Positions 11,695 through 21,130 are shown, numbered from the stretch's first letter. The stretch is 64,000 nucleotides of DNA from Halobacillus shinanisalinarum (GCF_022919835.1 NZ_CP095074.1:2504001-2568000), one strand, 5' to 3'. Notes: generated from the letters alone by a model not told the origin. Numbers and translations: made by a program.

Positions 11695-11930
11695 CGTTGA
11701 AGAGGAGAAGTAAGGAGTCAGACCCTTATGCAGAGAGAATCACCTTTGGCTGAAAGTGATTTTAAGGACGTACTTCTGAAATGCACCTTGGAGTCTGTGG
11801 CCGAACGAAGTAGGCTTGCAGCGGTACCTGCCGTTATCAGGACTAAGTGGGGATGACAACAAATCCCAAAACAGAGTGGAACCGCGCGTAACGCGTCTCT
11901 GTGCTAATAGAGCACAGAGACGCGTTTTTT
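11695..11930 (+). promoter_or_regulatory. T-box leader, cysteine-specific
   Basis: The leader carries the T-box core AGAGTGGAACCGCG (11873-11886). It ends in a 15-bp perfect terminator stem (11891-11905 / 11911-11925) followed by T6. The likely specifier codon is TGC at 11782-11784 (context GAAATGCACC), which is cysteine. The T-box bulge TGGA would pair with UCCA, matching the U discriminator base of tRNA-Cys. Uncharged tRNA-Cys is expected to favour antitermination and expression of cysE-cysS and the genes behind them. Confidence 0.92.
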
Positions 11931-12011
11931 ATTTAAGGAAAAAATTTTAAAGGTAGTTAGTTACAAAAGGCATACCCACACATGCTTTTTAATATAAAGG
12001 AGGGGCAAGAA

Positions 12012-12674
12012 ATGGGGCTTATGAAAATGTTTAAAGAGGATGTTGATGTAGTCTTTGATCAGGATCCGGCAGCTCGTTCTTACGTAGAAGTCATTTTGAC
12101 ATACTCCGGTTTGCACGCGATATGGGCACATCGAATAGCCCATGCTTTTTATAAGCGGAAATTTTTCTTTATTGCCCGAGTCATTTCTCAAGTCAGTCGT
12201 TTTTTCACGGGTATTGAAATCCATCCAGGCGCTAAAATCGGTCGTCGTTTCTTTATCGACCATGGAATGGGGGTTGTGATTGGTGAAACATGTGAAATAG
12301 GCGATAATGTGACGTTATTTCAAGGCGTAACGTTAGGCGGAACAGGGAAAGAGAAAGGAAAACGACATCCGACTCTTAAGGATAACTCCCTCGTTGCCAC
12401 AGGAGCGAAGGTATTAGGATCGATCACGATTGGGGAAAATTCTAAAGTCGGGGCAGGTTCAGTCGTGCTGCATGAAGTGCCCGATAATTCAACCGTTGTC
12501 GGTATCCCAGGTCACGTCGTTGTTCAAGATGGAAAGAAAATCGGCAAAAAGGACCTCGACCATCATAAACTTCCTGATCCGGTGTATGATCGACTTGATC
12601 AACTGGAAAAAGAAATCGAATATTTGCGTAATCAAGTAGATGAGGCGGAAGGAGTCAAGCATAATGAGCATTAA
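12012..12674 (+). CDS. cysE: Serine O-acetyltransferase
   Basis: CysE acetylates serine with acetyl-CoA, the first step of cysteine synthesis. The 220-residue protein has an N-terminal helical part and a left-handed beta-helix of hexapeptide repeats ([11 protein letters not shown] onward), with the conserved [11 protein letters not shown] segment. ATG 12012 follows AAAGGAGGGG (11996-12005); an in-frame ATG at 11982 lies upstream of that site. The gene overlaps cysS by 11 bases and is under the cysteine T-box. Confidence 0.95.
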   Translation: MGLMKMFKEDVDVVFDQDPAARSYVEVILTYSGLHAIWAHRIAHAFYKRKFFFIARVISQVSRFFTGIEIHPGAKIGRRFFIDHGMGVVIGETCEIGDNVTLFQGVTLGGTGKEKGKRHPTLKDNSLVATGAKVLGSITIGENSKVGAGSVVLHEVPDNSTVVGIPGHVVVQDGKKIGKKDLDHHKLPDPVYDRLDQLEKEIEYLRNQVDEAEGVKHNEH

Positions 12675-14064
12675 CGTTTACAACACACTAACAAGAACAA
12701 AAGAAGCTTTTCAACCGCTGGAAGAGGGAAAAGTGAAAATGTATGTTTGCGGCCCGACCGTTTATAACTATATTCATATCGGTAACGCTCGCCCAGCTAT
12801 CGTATTTGATACAGTGCGTAGGTATTTCGAATATCGAGGCTATGAGGTCGAGTACGTGCTCAACTTTACAGATGTTGATGATAAATTAATCAAAGCAGCA
12901 AATGAAATGGGGGAAGAGGTGCCAGACATCGCTAACCGCTTCATTGAGGCATATAAAGAAGATGTCAGTGCACTGGGTGTGAAAGAAGCCGTACACCACC
13001 CTCGGGTAACGGATAACATGGAGGAAATTATTACCTTTATTAAAGGGTTAATAGAGAAAGGTTTTGCTTATGAGTCAGAGGGGGATGTTTATTTCCGCAC
13101 CCGTTCTTTTGATGAATACGGGAAGCTGTCTCACCAATCGATTGATGAGCTTCGTTCAGGGGCACGGATTGAAGTGGGGGAAAAGAAAGAAAATCCACTT
13201 GACTTCACTCTCTGGAAAGAGGCGAAATCTGAAGAAATTTCCTGGGAAAGTCCTTGGGGGAAAGGACGCCCAGGCTGGCATATTGAGTGCTCCGCTATGG
13301 CTCAAAAGTATTTAGGGGACACGATCGATATCCATGCAGGAGGGCAAGATTTAACGTTTCCTCACCACGAAAATGAAATTGCCCAGTCTGAAGCAAATAA
13401 CGGTGAATCCTTTGCCCGTTACTGGATGCATAATGGGTATATAAATATTGAAAATGAAAAAATGTCTAAGTCTCTAGGGAACTTTGTCCTCGCTCATGAT
13501 CTTGTTCAGAAACATGACCCGCAGGTGATCCGTTTCTTTATGCTAAGTGTACAATACCGCCACCCGATTAACTTTAGTGATGAGCTTTTAGCAGGGGCCA
13601 AAAACAGCTTTGATCGAATCCGTAATGCATATGAAAACGTTCAACACCGCAAGCAATCTAGTATGAATCTACAAGAAGATACGGCTTCGTGGATGGAACA
13701 AATTGAACAGCATAAACAGCAGTTCATTGCCGAAATGGATGATGACTTTAATACAGCTAACGCGATCTCCGTGTTGTTTGATTTAACAAAATCAGCGAAC
13801 CTTTATTTACAGTCAGATCAGACGAATGAAGCGGTGCTTGAGGGTTACGAACAAGCATTGAAAGAGTTGGCGGGAGTTCTAGGGCTTCAGGTTGCCCAAG
13901 AGATCGAATTGCTGGATGAAGAAGTGGATGCGTTAATTGCTGAACGCAAACAGGCTCGTAAGGATCGCAACTTTGAACGCGCGGACCAGATTCGTGATGA
14001 GTTGAAGGATCGCAACATTATCCTCGAGGACACGTCCCAAGGTACACGTTGGAAGCGGGACTGA
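12664..14064 (+). CDS. cysS: Cysteinyl-tRNA synthetase
   Basis: This class I synthetase charges tRNA-Cys. The 466-residue product, the same length as in B. subtilis, has HIGNARP for HIGH and KMSKSLGN for KMSKS, plus zinc-binding C and H residues (CGPTVYN, ECSAM, HHENE). ATG 12664 lies inside the end of cysE, with AAGGAG 9 bases upstream; the ATG at 12640 has no such site. Placement behind the TGC T-box fits tRNA-Cys feedback. Confidence 0.97.
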   Translation: MSINVYNTLTRTKEAFQPLEEGKVKMYVCGPTVYNYIHIGNARPAIVFDTVRRYFEYRGYEVEYVLNFTDVDDKLIKAANEMGEEVPDIANRFIEAYKEDVSALGVKEAVHHPRVTDNMEEIITFIKGLIEKGFAYESEGDVYFRTRSFDEYGKLSHQSIDELRSGARIEVGEKKENPLDFTLWKEAKSEEISWESPWGKGRPGWHIECSAMAQKYLGDTIDIHAGGQDLTFPHHENEIAQSEANNGESFARYWMHNGYINIENEKMSKSLGNFVLAHDLVQKHDPQVIRFFMLSVQYRHPINFSDELLAGAKNSFDRIRNAYENVQHRKQSSMNLQEDTASWMEQIEQHKQQFIAEMDDDFNTANAISVLFDLTKSANLYLQSDQTNEAVLEGYEQALKELAGVLGLQVAQEIELLDEEVDALIAERKQARKDRNFERADQIRDELKDRNIILEDTSQGTRWKRD

Positions 14065-14068
14065 CGGG

Positions 14069-14479
14069 ATGGCGTTAACGAATGTGAAACAAATGAAAAG
14101 CCTCGCTCTCGCCTATATGGGAGACGGGGTTTACGAATTATATGTCCGCAAGCACTTACTTGAAAAAGGTGAAATTAAACCACAGGAACTGCATAAGGCG
14201 GCTGTTAGGTTTGTGTCAGCTAAATCACAGGCGAAAGTCGTACAAGCATGGCAAGATGGGGATTTTTTAACCGAAGAAGAGGCAGGCGTACTCAGGCGTG
14301 GCCGCAACGCAAAGTCTGGATCCGTGCCGAAGAATACGAACGTGCAAACCTATCGCTACTCAACGGCATTTGAAGCAGTTCTTGGCTATCATTATTTAGC
14401 AGGTCATGAGGAGCGTCTGAATGAACTGATAGCGAGTGCCATTGATCTCGTTGAAGAAAGGAGCGAAAGCGATGAATGA
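14069..14479 (+). CDS. mrnC: Ribonuclease Mini-III
   Basis: Mini-III is an RNase III catalytic domain without a dsRNA-binding domain; in B. subtilis it matures 23S rRNA ends. The 136-residue product shows [14 protein letters not shown], the RNase III signature region. It starts 4 bases after cysS and overlaps rlmB by 8 bases. Confidence 0.95.
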   Translation: MALTNVKQMKSLALAYMGDGVYELYVRKHLLEKGEIKPQELHKAAVRFVSAKSQAKVVQAWQDGDFLTEEEAGVLRRGRNAKSGSVPKNTNVQTYRYSTAFEAVLGYHYLAGHEERLNELIASAIDLVEERSESDE

Positions 14480-15215
14480 TGAATGGATTATCGGCAAGAA
14501 CAGTGTACAGGAAGCGTTAAGGTCAGGACGTTCAATCAACAAAGTGCTCGCCTCAGATCAGCTTCAGCATCAGGCTTTAAAGAAGCTCGAACAGCTTGCC
14601 AAAGAAAACGGCATCATTGTCCAGCGTGTCCCAAAGAAAAAGATTGATCAGCTTGTTGATGGAAATCACCAAGGGGTAGCTGCTGCTGTGGCTGCTTATG
14701 AATACAGTGATATCGATGATTTGTTCGCCCGAGCTGAAGACAAAGGGGAGACCCCTTTTTTCATTATTTTAGATGAGATTGAAGACCCTCACAACTTAGG
14801 ATCGATTTTACGAACGGCAGATGCGAGCGGAGCACATGGCGTCATTATTCCTAAGCGCAGGTCTGTTGGTTTAACAACTACGGTAGCCAAAACGTCCACT
14901 GGGGCGATTGAATATATCCCCGTAGCCCGTGTAACTAATCTTTCCCGTACGATAGATGAACTGAAGGAGCGGTTCGTTTGGGTGGTTGGAACAGATGCTG
15001 AGGGCACAGAGGATTACCGGCAAATGGATGGAAACATGGCCATCGCTCTTGTCATCGGTAGTGAAGGGAAGGGGATGAGCCGCCTAACGAAGGAGAAGTG
15101 TGACTGGATGGTGCGTCTGCCTATGGCTGGACAAGTCACCTCCTTGAATGCGTCGGTTGCTGCTTCCCTATTGATGTATGAAGTTTATAGAAAACGTCAC
15201 CCTGTTGGTGAGTAG
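14472..15215 (+). CDS. rlmB: 23S rRNA (guanosine-2'-O)-methyltransferase RlmB
   Basis: This SPOUT-class enzyme uses S-adenosylmethionine to methylate 23S rRNA. An N-terminal substrate-binding domain ([11 protein letters not shown]) is followed by the TrmH domain with [24 protein letters not shown] and [13 protein letters not shown], the knotted SAM-binding motifs. I chose ATG 14472 behind AAAGGAG, giving 247 residues. Confidence 0.95.
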   Translation: MNDEWIIGKNSVQEALRSGRSINKVLASDQLQHQALKKLEQLAKENGIIVQRVPKKKIDQLVDGNHQGVAAAVAAYEYSDIDDLFARAEDKGETPFFIILDEIEDPHNLGSILRTADASGAHGVIIPKRRSVGLTTTVAKTSTGAIEYIPVARVTNLSRTIDELKERFVWVVGTDAEGTEDYRQMDGNMAIALVIGSEGKGMSRLTKEKCDWMVRLPMAGQVTSLNASVAASLLMYEVYRKRHPVGE

Positions 15216-15217
15216 CG

Positions 15218-15727
15218 ATGGTAGTCTTACTAGTCGATGGGTATAACATCATTGGAGCCTGGCCGGAGCTTAAAGGTTTAAAGGATCGAGACCTTAGCCA
15301 GGCCAGGGATCTTTTGATCGAACGGATGGCCGAATACCAGGCCTACACTGGTGACCGTGTGATTATTGTATTTGATGCGTATCATGTGAGAGGGCTTGGA
15401 AAGAAGCAAAACAATTTTAAGGTAGAAGTGATTTATACAAAAGAAAACGAAACAGCTGATGAACGGATCGAAAAACTTGCTGGAAATTTAACAGATGTGC
15501 GGACAAAAGTTTACGTTGCTACTTCAGATTATGCAGAACAGCGCACAATTTTTGCCCAAGGGGCTTTTAGGAAATCAGCAAGGGAGTTACACATCGAAGT
15601 GGCGAATATTCAAAGCGAAATAAAAAAAGATGTAGAATCCCATAAGAGGGTTCAATATCAGCCTAAGATTCCGATAAATAAGGAGATACGTGATATTTTT
15701 GAGAAGTGGCGCAGAGGGGATAAATAA
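15218..15727 (+). CDS. rae1: Ribosome-associated endoribonuclease Rae1 (YacP, NYN domain)
   Basis: A 169-residue NYN/PIN-like protein beginning VVLLVDGYNIIGAW, with the acidic residues that bind the catalytic metal. In B. subtilis this protein (YacP/Rae1) cleaves certain mRNAs at the ribosomal A site. It follows rlmB after 2 bases and closes the cysE cluster. Confidence 0.9.
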   Translation: MVVLLVDGYNIIGAWPELKGLKDRDLSQARDLLIERMAEYQAYTGDRVIIVFDAYHVRGLGKKQNNFKVEVIYTKENETADERIEKLAGNLTDVRTKVYVATSDYAEQRTIFAQGAFRKSARELHIEVANIQSEIKKDVESHKRVQYQPKIPINKEIRDIFEKWRRGDK

Positions 15728-15737
15728 CCAAGAGATG

Positions 15738-15767
15738 TTGACGTTTCTGAAGCGCTTACTGTATAAT
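15738..15767 (+). promoter_or_regulatory. SigA promoter of sigH
   Basis: TTGACG (15738-15743), an 18-bp spacer and TATAAT (15762-15767) lie in the 77-bp gap before sigH. Confidence 0.75.
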
Positions 15768-15804
15768 ATTTCTATATTTACGTACCATGTCGGAGGGATC
15801 CTGA

Positions 15805-16461
15805 GTGAGCATCGGACAAACTGAGGCAGGCATCAAGGAGCTGGATCTTGACAAACTGGATGATGAAGTAATCATTGAACGAATTAACCAGGGAGAGATT
15901 CAGGCTTTGGATTATTTAATTAATAAATACAAGAATTTCGTTCGCGCAAAAGCTCGAACTTATTTTCTTATTGGTGCAGATCGAGAAGACATCGTCCAAG
16001 AAGGGATGATCGGCCTGTATAAGGCCATTCGTGACTATCAAGAGGACAAATTATCTTCGTTTAAAGCTTTCGCAGAATTGTGTGTTACCCGTCAAATTAT
16101 TACCGCAATTAAGACCGCCACAAGACAAAAACACATTCCACTTAATTCCTATGTTTCCTTAGATAAACCTATTTTTGATGAAGAATCCGATCGTACACTA
16201 TTAGATGTTATCGCTGGTTCTAAGGCGATCGACCCACAAGAACTTATGGTTAACAAAGAAAAGTTCGGCGATATGGAAGAAAAAATCTCTGAATTATTAA
16301 GCGAATTAGAGCAAAAGGTGCTCGCGCTATATTTGGATGGGCAGTCCTATCAGGAAATTTCTGTTGAGTTGAAACGCCATGTAAAGTCCATCGATAACGC
16401 TCTCCAGCGTGTCAAAAGAAAACTAGAAAAGTACTTGGAAGTGAGCGAAATTACGCTTTGA
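15805..16461 (+). CDS. sigH: RNA polymerase sigma factor SigH
   Basis: SigH directs early stationary-phase, competence and sporulation-initiation genes. The 218-residue protein has sigma region 2 (ALDYLINKYKNFV, EDIVQEGMIGLYKAI) and region 4 (LEQKVLALYLDGQSYQEI). It starts with GTG after CGGAGGG. Gene order sigH-rpmG-secE-nusG is that of B. subtilis. Confidence 0.96.
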   Translation: MSIGQTEAGIKELDLDKLDDEVIIERINQGEIQALDYLINKYKNFVRAKARTYFLIGADREDIVQEGMIGLYKAIRDYQEDKLSSFKAFAELCVTRQIITAIKTATRQKHIPLNSYVSLDKPIFDEESDRTLLDVIAGSKAIDPQELMVNKEKFGDMEEKISELLSELEQKVLALYLDGQSYQEISVELKRHVKSIDNALQRVKRKLEKYLEVSEITL

Positions 16462-16468
16462 AGTATAA

Positions 16469-16497
16469 TTGACACGCACATGAAAGCGTGCTACATT
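16469..16497 (+). promoter_or_regulatory. SigA promoter of rpmG-secE
   Basis: TTGACA (16469-16474), a 17-bp spacer and TACATT (16492-16497) start 8 bases after the sigH stop. Confidence 0.7.
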
Positions 16498-16538
16498 TAT
16501 GAAAGTGATTAAACCTCTAGTGTGAGGTGATACTAACG

Positions 16539-16688
16539 ATGACTACGAAAATTATTCTAGCTTGCGTACAATGTCAAAGTCGCAATTATAGTACTCATAA
16601 AAATCGATCAAATCAATCTGAGCGTTTAGAGGTTCGTAAGTTTTGCAAAACGTGTAAAACTCATACACTGCATCGTGAAACGAAATAG
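16539..16688 (+). CDS. rpmG: 50S ribosomal protein L33 (zinc form)
   Basis: A short 49-residue frame beginning [17 protein letters not shown] and ending LHRETK. Cysteines C9, C12, C36 and C39 make the zinc-binding C+ form. A GTGAGGTGAT ribosome binding site precedes ATG 16539. It sits just before secE. Confidence 0.92.
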   Translation: MTTKIILACVQCQSRNYSTHKNRSNQSERLEVRKFCKTCKTHTLHRETK

Positions 16689-16726
16689 GATGAAGCCGGC
16701 AGGCATAAGTTTGGAGGTAGTGTCAC

Positions 16727-16900
16727 ATGTTTAAATTCTTCAAGAACGTTGCTCGTGAAATGCGTAAGGTAAGCTGGCCTAAAGGGCACGAACTTACGAG
16801 GTACACCATCACCGTTTTAGGAACCGTAGCTTTCGTTGCTGTGTTTTTTGCAGTCGTTGATCTAGGAATCTCTCAGGTACTTGAACTCATTTCTAAATAA
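16727..16900 (+). CDS. secE: Preprotein translocase subunit SecE
   Basis: A 57-residue protein beginning MFKFFKNVAREMRKVSWP, the conserved cytosolic SecE motif, followed by a single membrane segment (TITVLGTVAFVAVFFAVV). GGAGGT precedes ATG 16727. SecE stabilises SecY (43.2 kb here) in the translocon. Confidence 0.95.
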   Translation: MFKFFKNVAREMRKVSWPKGHELTRYTITVLGTVAFVAVFFAVVDLGISQVLELISK

Positions 16901-16945
16901 TAGTACAGTCTAAACTGTGATATAATATATAATAGCCTTGCAACA

Positions 16946-16969
16946 AAAACCCGTTTAACGGGTTTTTTA
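16946..16969 (+). terminator. Terminator between secE and nusG
   Basis: AAAACCCG / CGGGTTTT with a TTTAA loop and a T run. An ACAGT/ACTGT inverted repeat (16905-16918) and AT-rich TATAATATATAAT lie between secE and this terminator. Confidence 0.8.
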
Positions 16970-17031
16970 TGTTGGACTAATTTAAATACTTTCGATAAGG
17001 GAGGGAAGGGCAAGCCACTTGTCCTGTATGA

Positions 17032-17568
17032 ATGGAAAAAAGATGGTATGTGGTTCACACCTATTCAGGTTATGAAAACAAAGTAAGAGCCAATTTAGAG
17101 AAACGTGTCGAATCTATGGGAATGGAGGATAAGATCTTCCGCGTTCTTGTCCCTGAAGACGAAGAAACTGAAATTAAGAATGGAAAGCGTAAAGTCGCCA
17201 AGAAAAAAGTTTTTCCTGGTTATGTACTAGCTGAAATGGTGATGACGGATGATTCTTGGTATGTGGTTCGTAATACACCAGGTGTCACTGGATTCGTTGG
17301 GTCTACTGGTTCTGGTTCTAAACCAATCCCTCTCTTGCCTGAAGAAGTGGAAACGGTGCTTAAGCGCATGGGTATGGACAAGCCCGTACCTGCAGAGGTA
17401 GACTTTGAGGTGAAAGAAAGTGTGAAGGTTACGGAAGGTCCTTTCGCAAACTTCACGGGGTCAATTGAACATATCGATGTAGACAAGCAAAAGGTGAAGG
17501 TTCACGTCAATATGTTTGGTCGGGAAACACCGGTGGAATTAGATTTTTCTCAGATTGAGAAACTATAA
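17032..17568 (+). CDS. nusG: Transcription termination/antitermination protein NusG
   Basis: NusG binds RNA polymerase and influences pausing and termination. The 178-residue protein has the NGN domain (WYVVHTYSGYENKV, FPGYVL, VVRNTPGVTGFVG) and a C-terminal KOW domain (VTEGPFANFTGSIE). ATG 17032 is fixed by an in-frame stop 3 bases upstream. The nearest good ribosome binding site (AAGGGAGGG, 16998-17006) is about 25 bases away, unusually far. Confidence 0.96.
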   Translation: MEKRWYVVHTYSGYENKVRANLEKRVESMGMEDKIFRVLVPEDEETEIKNGKRKVAKKKVFPGYVLAEMVMTDDSWYVVRNTPGVTGFVGSTGSGSKPIPLLPEEVETVLKRMGMDKPVPAEVDFEVKESVKVTEGPFANFTGSIEHIDVDKQKVKVHVNMFGRETPVELDFSQIEKL

Positions 17569-17582
17569 ATTATTGTTCCCTC

Positions 17583-17611
17583 TTGCATTATGTTTTAATA
17601 GATGCTAAAAT
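17583..17611 (+). promoter_or_regulatory. Promoter of rplK-rplA (extended -10)
   Basis: TTGCAT (17583-17588), a 17-bp spacer and TAAAAT (17606-17611) preceded by TGC, an extended -10. It lies in the 150-bp gap after nusG. Confidence 0.65.
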
Positions 17612-17718
17612 TTTTATGTTCTTTATGTGCCTCTTAAAAGGGGCGTTGATGCATATTTGAGATGAGTGGGAGGGGTAAACCCTATTACCACATCACGGAC
17701 TTTAAGGAGGTGTGTCTC

Positions 17719-18144
17719 GTGGCTAAAAAAGTTATTAAGGTTGTTAAGCTTCAGATCCCAGCAGGTAAAGCTAACCCAGCACCGCCAGTAGGACCGGCGC
17801 TAGGTCAAGCAGGTATCAATATCATGGGTTTCTGTAAGGAGTTTAACGCTAAAACGCAAGATCAAGCGGGTATGATTATTCCGGTTGAAATCTCGGTTTT
17901 TGAAGACCGTTCATTTACATTTGTTACAAAAACTCCGCCAGCTGCCGTTCTTCTTAAGAAAGCAGCAGGTATCGAATCAGGTTCAGGCGAGCCGAACCGT
18001 AACAAGGTAGCTGCCGTTAAGCGTGATCAAGTTCGCGAAATCGCGGAAACGAAAATGCCTGACTTAAATGCTGCTGACGTTGAGGCTGCAATGCGCATGG
18101 TTGAAGGTACAGCGCGCAGTATGGGAATCACAGTTGAAGACTAA
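17719..18144 (+). CDS. rplK: 50S ribosomal protein L11
   Basis: L11 forms the stalk base and GTPase-associated centre. The 141-residue product from GTG 17719 begins [18 protein letters not shown] and contains the proline-rich [21 protein letters not shown] is 8 bases before the GTG, so the longer frame from 17662 is not the start. Confidence 0.96.
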   Translation: MAKKVIKVVKLQIPAGKANPAPPVGPALGQAGINIMGFCKEFNAKTQDQAGMIIPVEISVFEDRSFTFVTKTPPAAVLLKKAAGIESGSGEPNRNKVAAVKRDQVREIAETKMPDLNAADVEAAMRMVEGTARSMGITVED

Positions 18145-18170
18145 TCCCACAGCGTCACTCTGATGGAGTT

Positions 18171-18212
18171 AAAGGTTGCGAGAAAGGAAATTTCCTTGCT
18201 ATCGCAACCTTT
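18171..18212 (+). other. Long hairpin between rplK and rplA
   Basis: AAAGGTTGCGA (18171-18181) pairs perfectly with TCGCAACCTTT (18202-18212), and AAGGAAATTTCCTT inside is self-complementary. Only a weak TTTATT follows. It could be a partial terminator, a processing site or part of the L1 regulatory site. Confidence 0.7.
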
Positions 18213-18259
18213 ATTCGTGGGAGGTTAATCCGTTAAAACCACAACAAGGAGGAAATAAA

Positions 18260-18955
18260 ATGGCTAAAAAAACGAAGAAACAACAAGAACTTCTTAAACT
18301 TGTTGATCGTACGAAATCATACGATGCACAAGAAGCAATTAGTCTTGTAAAAGAAACATCTAAAGCAAACTTTGATGAAACCGTTGAAGCTGCTTTCCGT
18401 CTAGGTGTTGATCCTAAGAAAGCGGACCAACAAATTCGTGGAGCTATGGTGCTTCCACACGGTACTGGTAAAACACAAAGCGTTCTTGTTTTCGCTAAAG
18501 GTGATAAAGCGAAGGAAGCAGAAGCTGCTGGTGCAGACTACGTTGGAGAACAGGACCTTATTAACAAAATTAATCAAGGTTGGTTTGAGTTTGATGTCGT
18601 TGTCGCTACTCCTGACATGATGGCTGAAGTTGGTAAACTTGGTCGAGTCCTAGGACCTAAAGGGCTTATGCCAAACCCTAAAACAGGAACCGTTACGTTT
18701 GAAGTAGAGAAAGCGGTAAACGAAATCAAAGCAGGTAAAGTAGAATACCGCGTCGACAAAGCGGCTAACATTCATGTGCCAATTGGTAAGTCTTCTTTTG
18801 ATGCAGAGAAGCTTAAAGAAAACTTCGATGCAATCACAGAAGCGTTGGTAAAAGCTAAACCTCAAGCTGCTAAAGGGGTTTACATGCGTAATGCAGCCGT
18901 TTCTTCAACAATGGGACCTGGCATCAAAGTTGACGTTTCAAACTACGTTAAGTAA
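18260..18955 (+). CDS. rplA: 50S ribosomal protein L1
   Basis: L1 binds 23S rRNA at the E-site stalk and is a known translational repressor of its own operon in other bacteria. The 231-residue product contains the signature [10 protein letters not shown] and [23 protein letters not shown] 18260 follows AAGGAGGAAATAAA; an upstream in-frame start at 18176 lies inside the leader hairpin. Confidence 0.96.
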   Translation: MAKKTKKQQELLKLVDRTKSYDAQEAISLVKETSKANFDETVEAAFRLGVDPKKADQQIRGAMVLPHGTGKTQSVLVFAKGDKAKEAEAAGADYVGEQDLINKINQGWFEFDVVVATPDMMAEVGKLGRVLGPKGLMPNPKTGTVTFEVEKAVNEIKAGKVEYRVDKAANIHVPIGKSSFDAEKLKENFDAITEALVKAKPQAAKGVYMRNAAVSSTMGPGIKVDVSNYVK

Positions 18956-18966
18956 TAATTTAAATG

Positions 18967-18995
18967 TTGACTTTCCGTTTCTAGTTTTTTATAAT
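18967..18995 (+). promoter_or_regulatory. SigA promoter of rplJ-rplL
   Basis: TTGACT (18967-18972), a 17-bp spacer and TATAAT (18990-18995). The L10 leader begins about 25 bases downstream. Confidence 0.8.
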
Positions 18996-19020
18996 TAGAA
19001 ATGTTGTATAAATCGATTAC

Positions 19021-19140
19021 GTTATACCGTAGACAGTAGGTGCGATCAATCGCTTAATTTTCCTACCGAGGTGTGTGAATAGACAGGACAGGATCCTGTT
19101 CTGACATACGTACCTCCATGTCTAGTGGGGGTACTTTTTT
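19021..19140 (+). promoter_or_regulatory. L10 ribosomal protein leader with attenuator
   Basis: The sequence ACCGTAGACAGTAGGTGC with partner CCTACCGAGG is the conserved L10-leader element, which in Bacilli is bound by L10(L12)4. It ends in a terminator stem GTACCTCC (19110-19117) / GGGGGTAC (19127-19134) followed by T6. Excess L10-L12 is expected to reduce rplJ-rplL expression. Confidence 0.88.
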
Positions 19141-19206
19141 GTGTCAACCTTTTATAGACCTTGGCACCAGAAGCGGTATGATGATAAGTCAATAGGAGGT
19201 GGAACG

Positions 19207-19707
19207 ATGAGCAAAATTATCGAGCAGAAACAGCAGGTTGTTGCTGAAATTGCTGACAAGTTTCGTAACAGTAAATCTGCAGTACTTGTAGATTACCGCG
19301 GTCTTGATGTAGCAGAAGTAACAGAACTTCGTATGCAGCTTCGTGAAGCTGGTGTAGACTTCAAAGTGTACAAAAACACAATGACTCGCCGTGCTGTACG
19401 AGATGCTGAGCTTGCAGAACTTGAGGAGGTTCTAGTTGGACCTACAGCTCTTGCGTTTAGTGAGGATGACGCTGTATCCCCAGCAAGAATTCTTAATAAC
19501 TTTGCCAAAGATCACGATAATCTTGAACTTAAAGGCGGCGTGATTGAAGGACAAGTAGCGACTCTTGAACAAATCAAAGAACTTGCAACCCTTCCAAACT
19601 ACGAAGGTCTTGTATCTATGTTCCTAAGCGTGCTTCAAGCACCTATTCGCAACTTCGCTTACGCTACAAAAGCAATTGCCGATCAAAAAGAAGAAGAAAG
19701 CGCGTAA
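19207..19707 (+). CDS. rplJ: 50S ribosomal protein L10
   Basis: L10 anchors the L7/L12 stalk. The 166-residue product begins [19 protein letters not shown] and includes [18 protein letters not shown] 19207 is preceded by AATAGGAGGTGG. The frame also runs back to 19141, which is leader sequence. It is the target of the L10 leader just upstream. Confidence 0.96.
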   Translation: MSKIIEQKQQVVAEIADKFRNSKSAVLVDYRGLDVAEVTELRMQLREAGVDFKVYKNTMTRRAVRDAELAELEEVLVGPTALAFSEDDAVSPARILNNFAKDHDNLELKGGVIEGQVATLEQIKELATLPNYEGLVSMFLSVLQAPIRNFAYATKAIADQKEEESA

Positions 19708-19765
19708 GTCAGCGTTCGTTTTTGCAAAATAAATTATTATATAAAATCTAAGGAGGAAATTTCTC

Positions 19766-20131
19766 ATGTCTAATGAACAAATTATCGAAGCGATCAAAGA
19801 GATGTCCGTTCTTGAGCTTAACGACCTAGTTAAAGCAATTGAAGAAGAATTTGGTGTATCTGCTGCAGCTCCAGTTGCAGCTGGCGGTGCTGCTGCGGGT
19901 GGCGAAGCTGAAGAAGAACAAACTGAATTTGATGTAGTACTAGAATCTGCTGGAAGCTCTAAAATTAAAGTTGTTAAAGCGGTTCGCGAAATCACTGGTC
20001 TTGGCCTTAAAGATGCAAAAGATCTAGTTGACAATGCACCTGGTGCTATTAAAGAAGGCGTAGCTAAAGAAGAAGCTGAAGAAGTGAAATCTAAGCTTGA
20101 AGAGGCTGGCGCTTCTGTAGAAGTTAAGTAA
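19766..20131 (+). CDS. rplL: 50S ribosomal protein L7/L12
   Basis: The 121-residue stalk protein has an N-terminal dimerisation segment, an alanine/glycine hinge ([16 protein letters not shown]) and the C-terminal factor-binding domain ([19 protein letters not shown]). AAGGAGGAAAT precedes the ATG. Confidence 0.97.
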   Translation: MSNEQIIEAIKEMSVLELNDLVKAIEEEFGVSAAAPVAAGGAAAGGEAEEEQTEFDVVLESAGSSKIKVVKAVREITGLGLKDAKDLVDNAPGAIKEGVAKEEAEEVKSKLEEAGASVEVK

Positions 20132-20147
20132 TCGTACCTGTTTAAGT

Positions 20148-20180
20148 AAAGCTCGCTGACTATCGGCGAGCTTTCTTTAT
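20148..20180 (+). terminator. Terminator after rplL
   Basis: AAAGCTCGC (20148-20156) / GCGAGCTTT (20166-20174), then CTTTAT. The T tract is imperfect, so read-through into ybxB-rpoB is likely. Confidence 0.8.
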
Positions 20181-20248
20181 CTTCTTTTATCCTACAGTGA
20201 AACAGAGTCTTTGAAAGCTCTATCTACCGTCAAAAGAAGGTGTTCCGT

Positions 20249-20872
20249 ATGTCTGAGCATTATTATTCAAAGAAAACAAACGCTAAGAGTGATGAACGTA
20301 CATGGTCATTTTTGTTAAGGGGAACGTCTTTAACTTTTACAACAGACCATGCTGTTTTTTCTAAAGGAGAAGTAGACTTTGGTTCACGGCTTCTCATTGA
20401 GACGTTTGAAGTGCCGGTTGTTGATGGAGACTTGCTTGATCTTGGATGCGGATACGGGCCAATCGGTTTATCGTTAGCCAAGGATTTAAGTGAACGTCAC
20501 GTATGGCTGGTCGATGTGAACGAGCGAGCTTTAGAGCTGTCAAGAAAGAATGCCGTACAAAATCAACTAGAAAACGTGTCAATTAAAGAGAGTGATCGCT
20601 TCTCTAGCATTAAAGAGAACCAGTTTGCTGCAATCTTAACGAACCCGCCGATCCGTGCTGGAAAGAGAACGGTACACGCTATGTTTGAAGATGCACATGA
20701 AGCCCTTGTGGATCAAGGTGAACTATGGGTTGTCATTCAAAAGAAACAAGGTGCTCCTTCAGCCAAAGAGAAGCTGAAGGAATGGTTCGGTAATGTAGAA
20801 GTCATCGTGAAGCAAAAGGGCTACTATATATTGAAAGCAAAAAAGTTTGACCGCTCTATTGATTTGTGCTAG
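20249..20872 (+). CDS. Class I methyltransferase, RsmC-like (YbxB)
   Basis: A 207-residue SAM-dependent methyltransferase with LLDLGCGYGPIGLSLA (SAM loop) and LTNPPIRAGK (NPP motif for base N-methylation). It corresponds to B. subtilis YbxB and the catalytic half of RsmC, a 16S rRNA m2G enzyme; the exact target here is inferred. AAGAAGG lies before ATG 20249; GTG 20240 is too close to it. It sits between rplL and rpoB as in B. subtilis. Confidence 0.88.
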   Translation: MSEHYYSKKTNAKSDERTWSFLLRGTSLTFTTDHAVFSKGEVDFGSRLLIETFEVPVVDGDLLDLGCGYGPIGLSLAKDLSERHVWLVDVNERALELSRKNAVQNQLENVSIKESDRFSSIKENQFAAILTNPPIRAGKRTVHAMFEDAHEALVDQGELWVVIQKKQGAPSAKEKLKEWFGNVEVIVKQKGYYILKAKKFDRSIDLC

Positions 20873-20983
20873 TATTGAAAAATGCCAATATGACCTTTGT
20901 GTTGTCAAGTCCTTTTTTCATTAAATTGAATAAATTTTTGATAGAAGGATAGAATGGTAAATCGAACATGCAAAATGAAATGA

Positions 20984-21010
20984 GGTTTTTGGTTGAAAAC
21001 CCTTTTTCCT
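20984..21010 (+). terminator. Terminator-like hairpin in the ybxB-rpoB gap
   Basis: GGTTTT (20984-20989) pairs with AAAACC (20996-21001), followed by CTTTTTCC. It may end ybxB transcripts. A possible promoter (TTGAAT 20926-20931, 18-bp spacer, TAGAAT 20950-20955) lies upstream of it. Confidence 0.45.
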
Positions 21011-21073
21011 TTTTGTCTAACGTTAGAGAGAAATGAAGAAACACCATCCGCTTACAAGGATGTTTACAATAGT

Positions 21074-21130
21074 GCTTGTGGCAAGATCAACCGCAAGCCT
21101 GTTCGGCATGTCTTTGCCGAACCCTTTTTT
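21074..21130 (+). terminator. Attenuator-like leader just upstream of rpoB
   Basis: A hairpin GCTTGTGG (21074-21081) / CCGCAAGC (21091-21098) is followed by a strong terminator: GTTCGGCA (21101-21108) / TGCCGAAC (21115-21122), then CC and T6. It lies 35 bases before the rpoB start, so it sits inside the rpoB leader rather than at a gene end. GGCAAGA (21080-21086) can alternatively pair with TCTTTGCC of the terminator arm, a possible antiterminator. Confidence 0.7.

Noticed and set aside
13064..13315. Numerous short open frames in other frames of the ribosomal and polymerase genes
   Set aside because: They are shadows of strongly conserved genes and lack ribosome binding sites.
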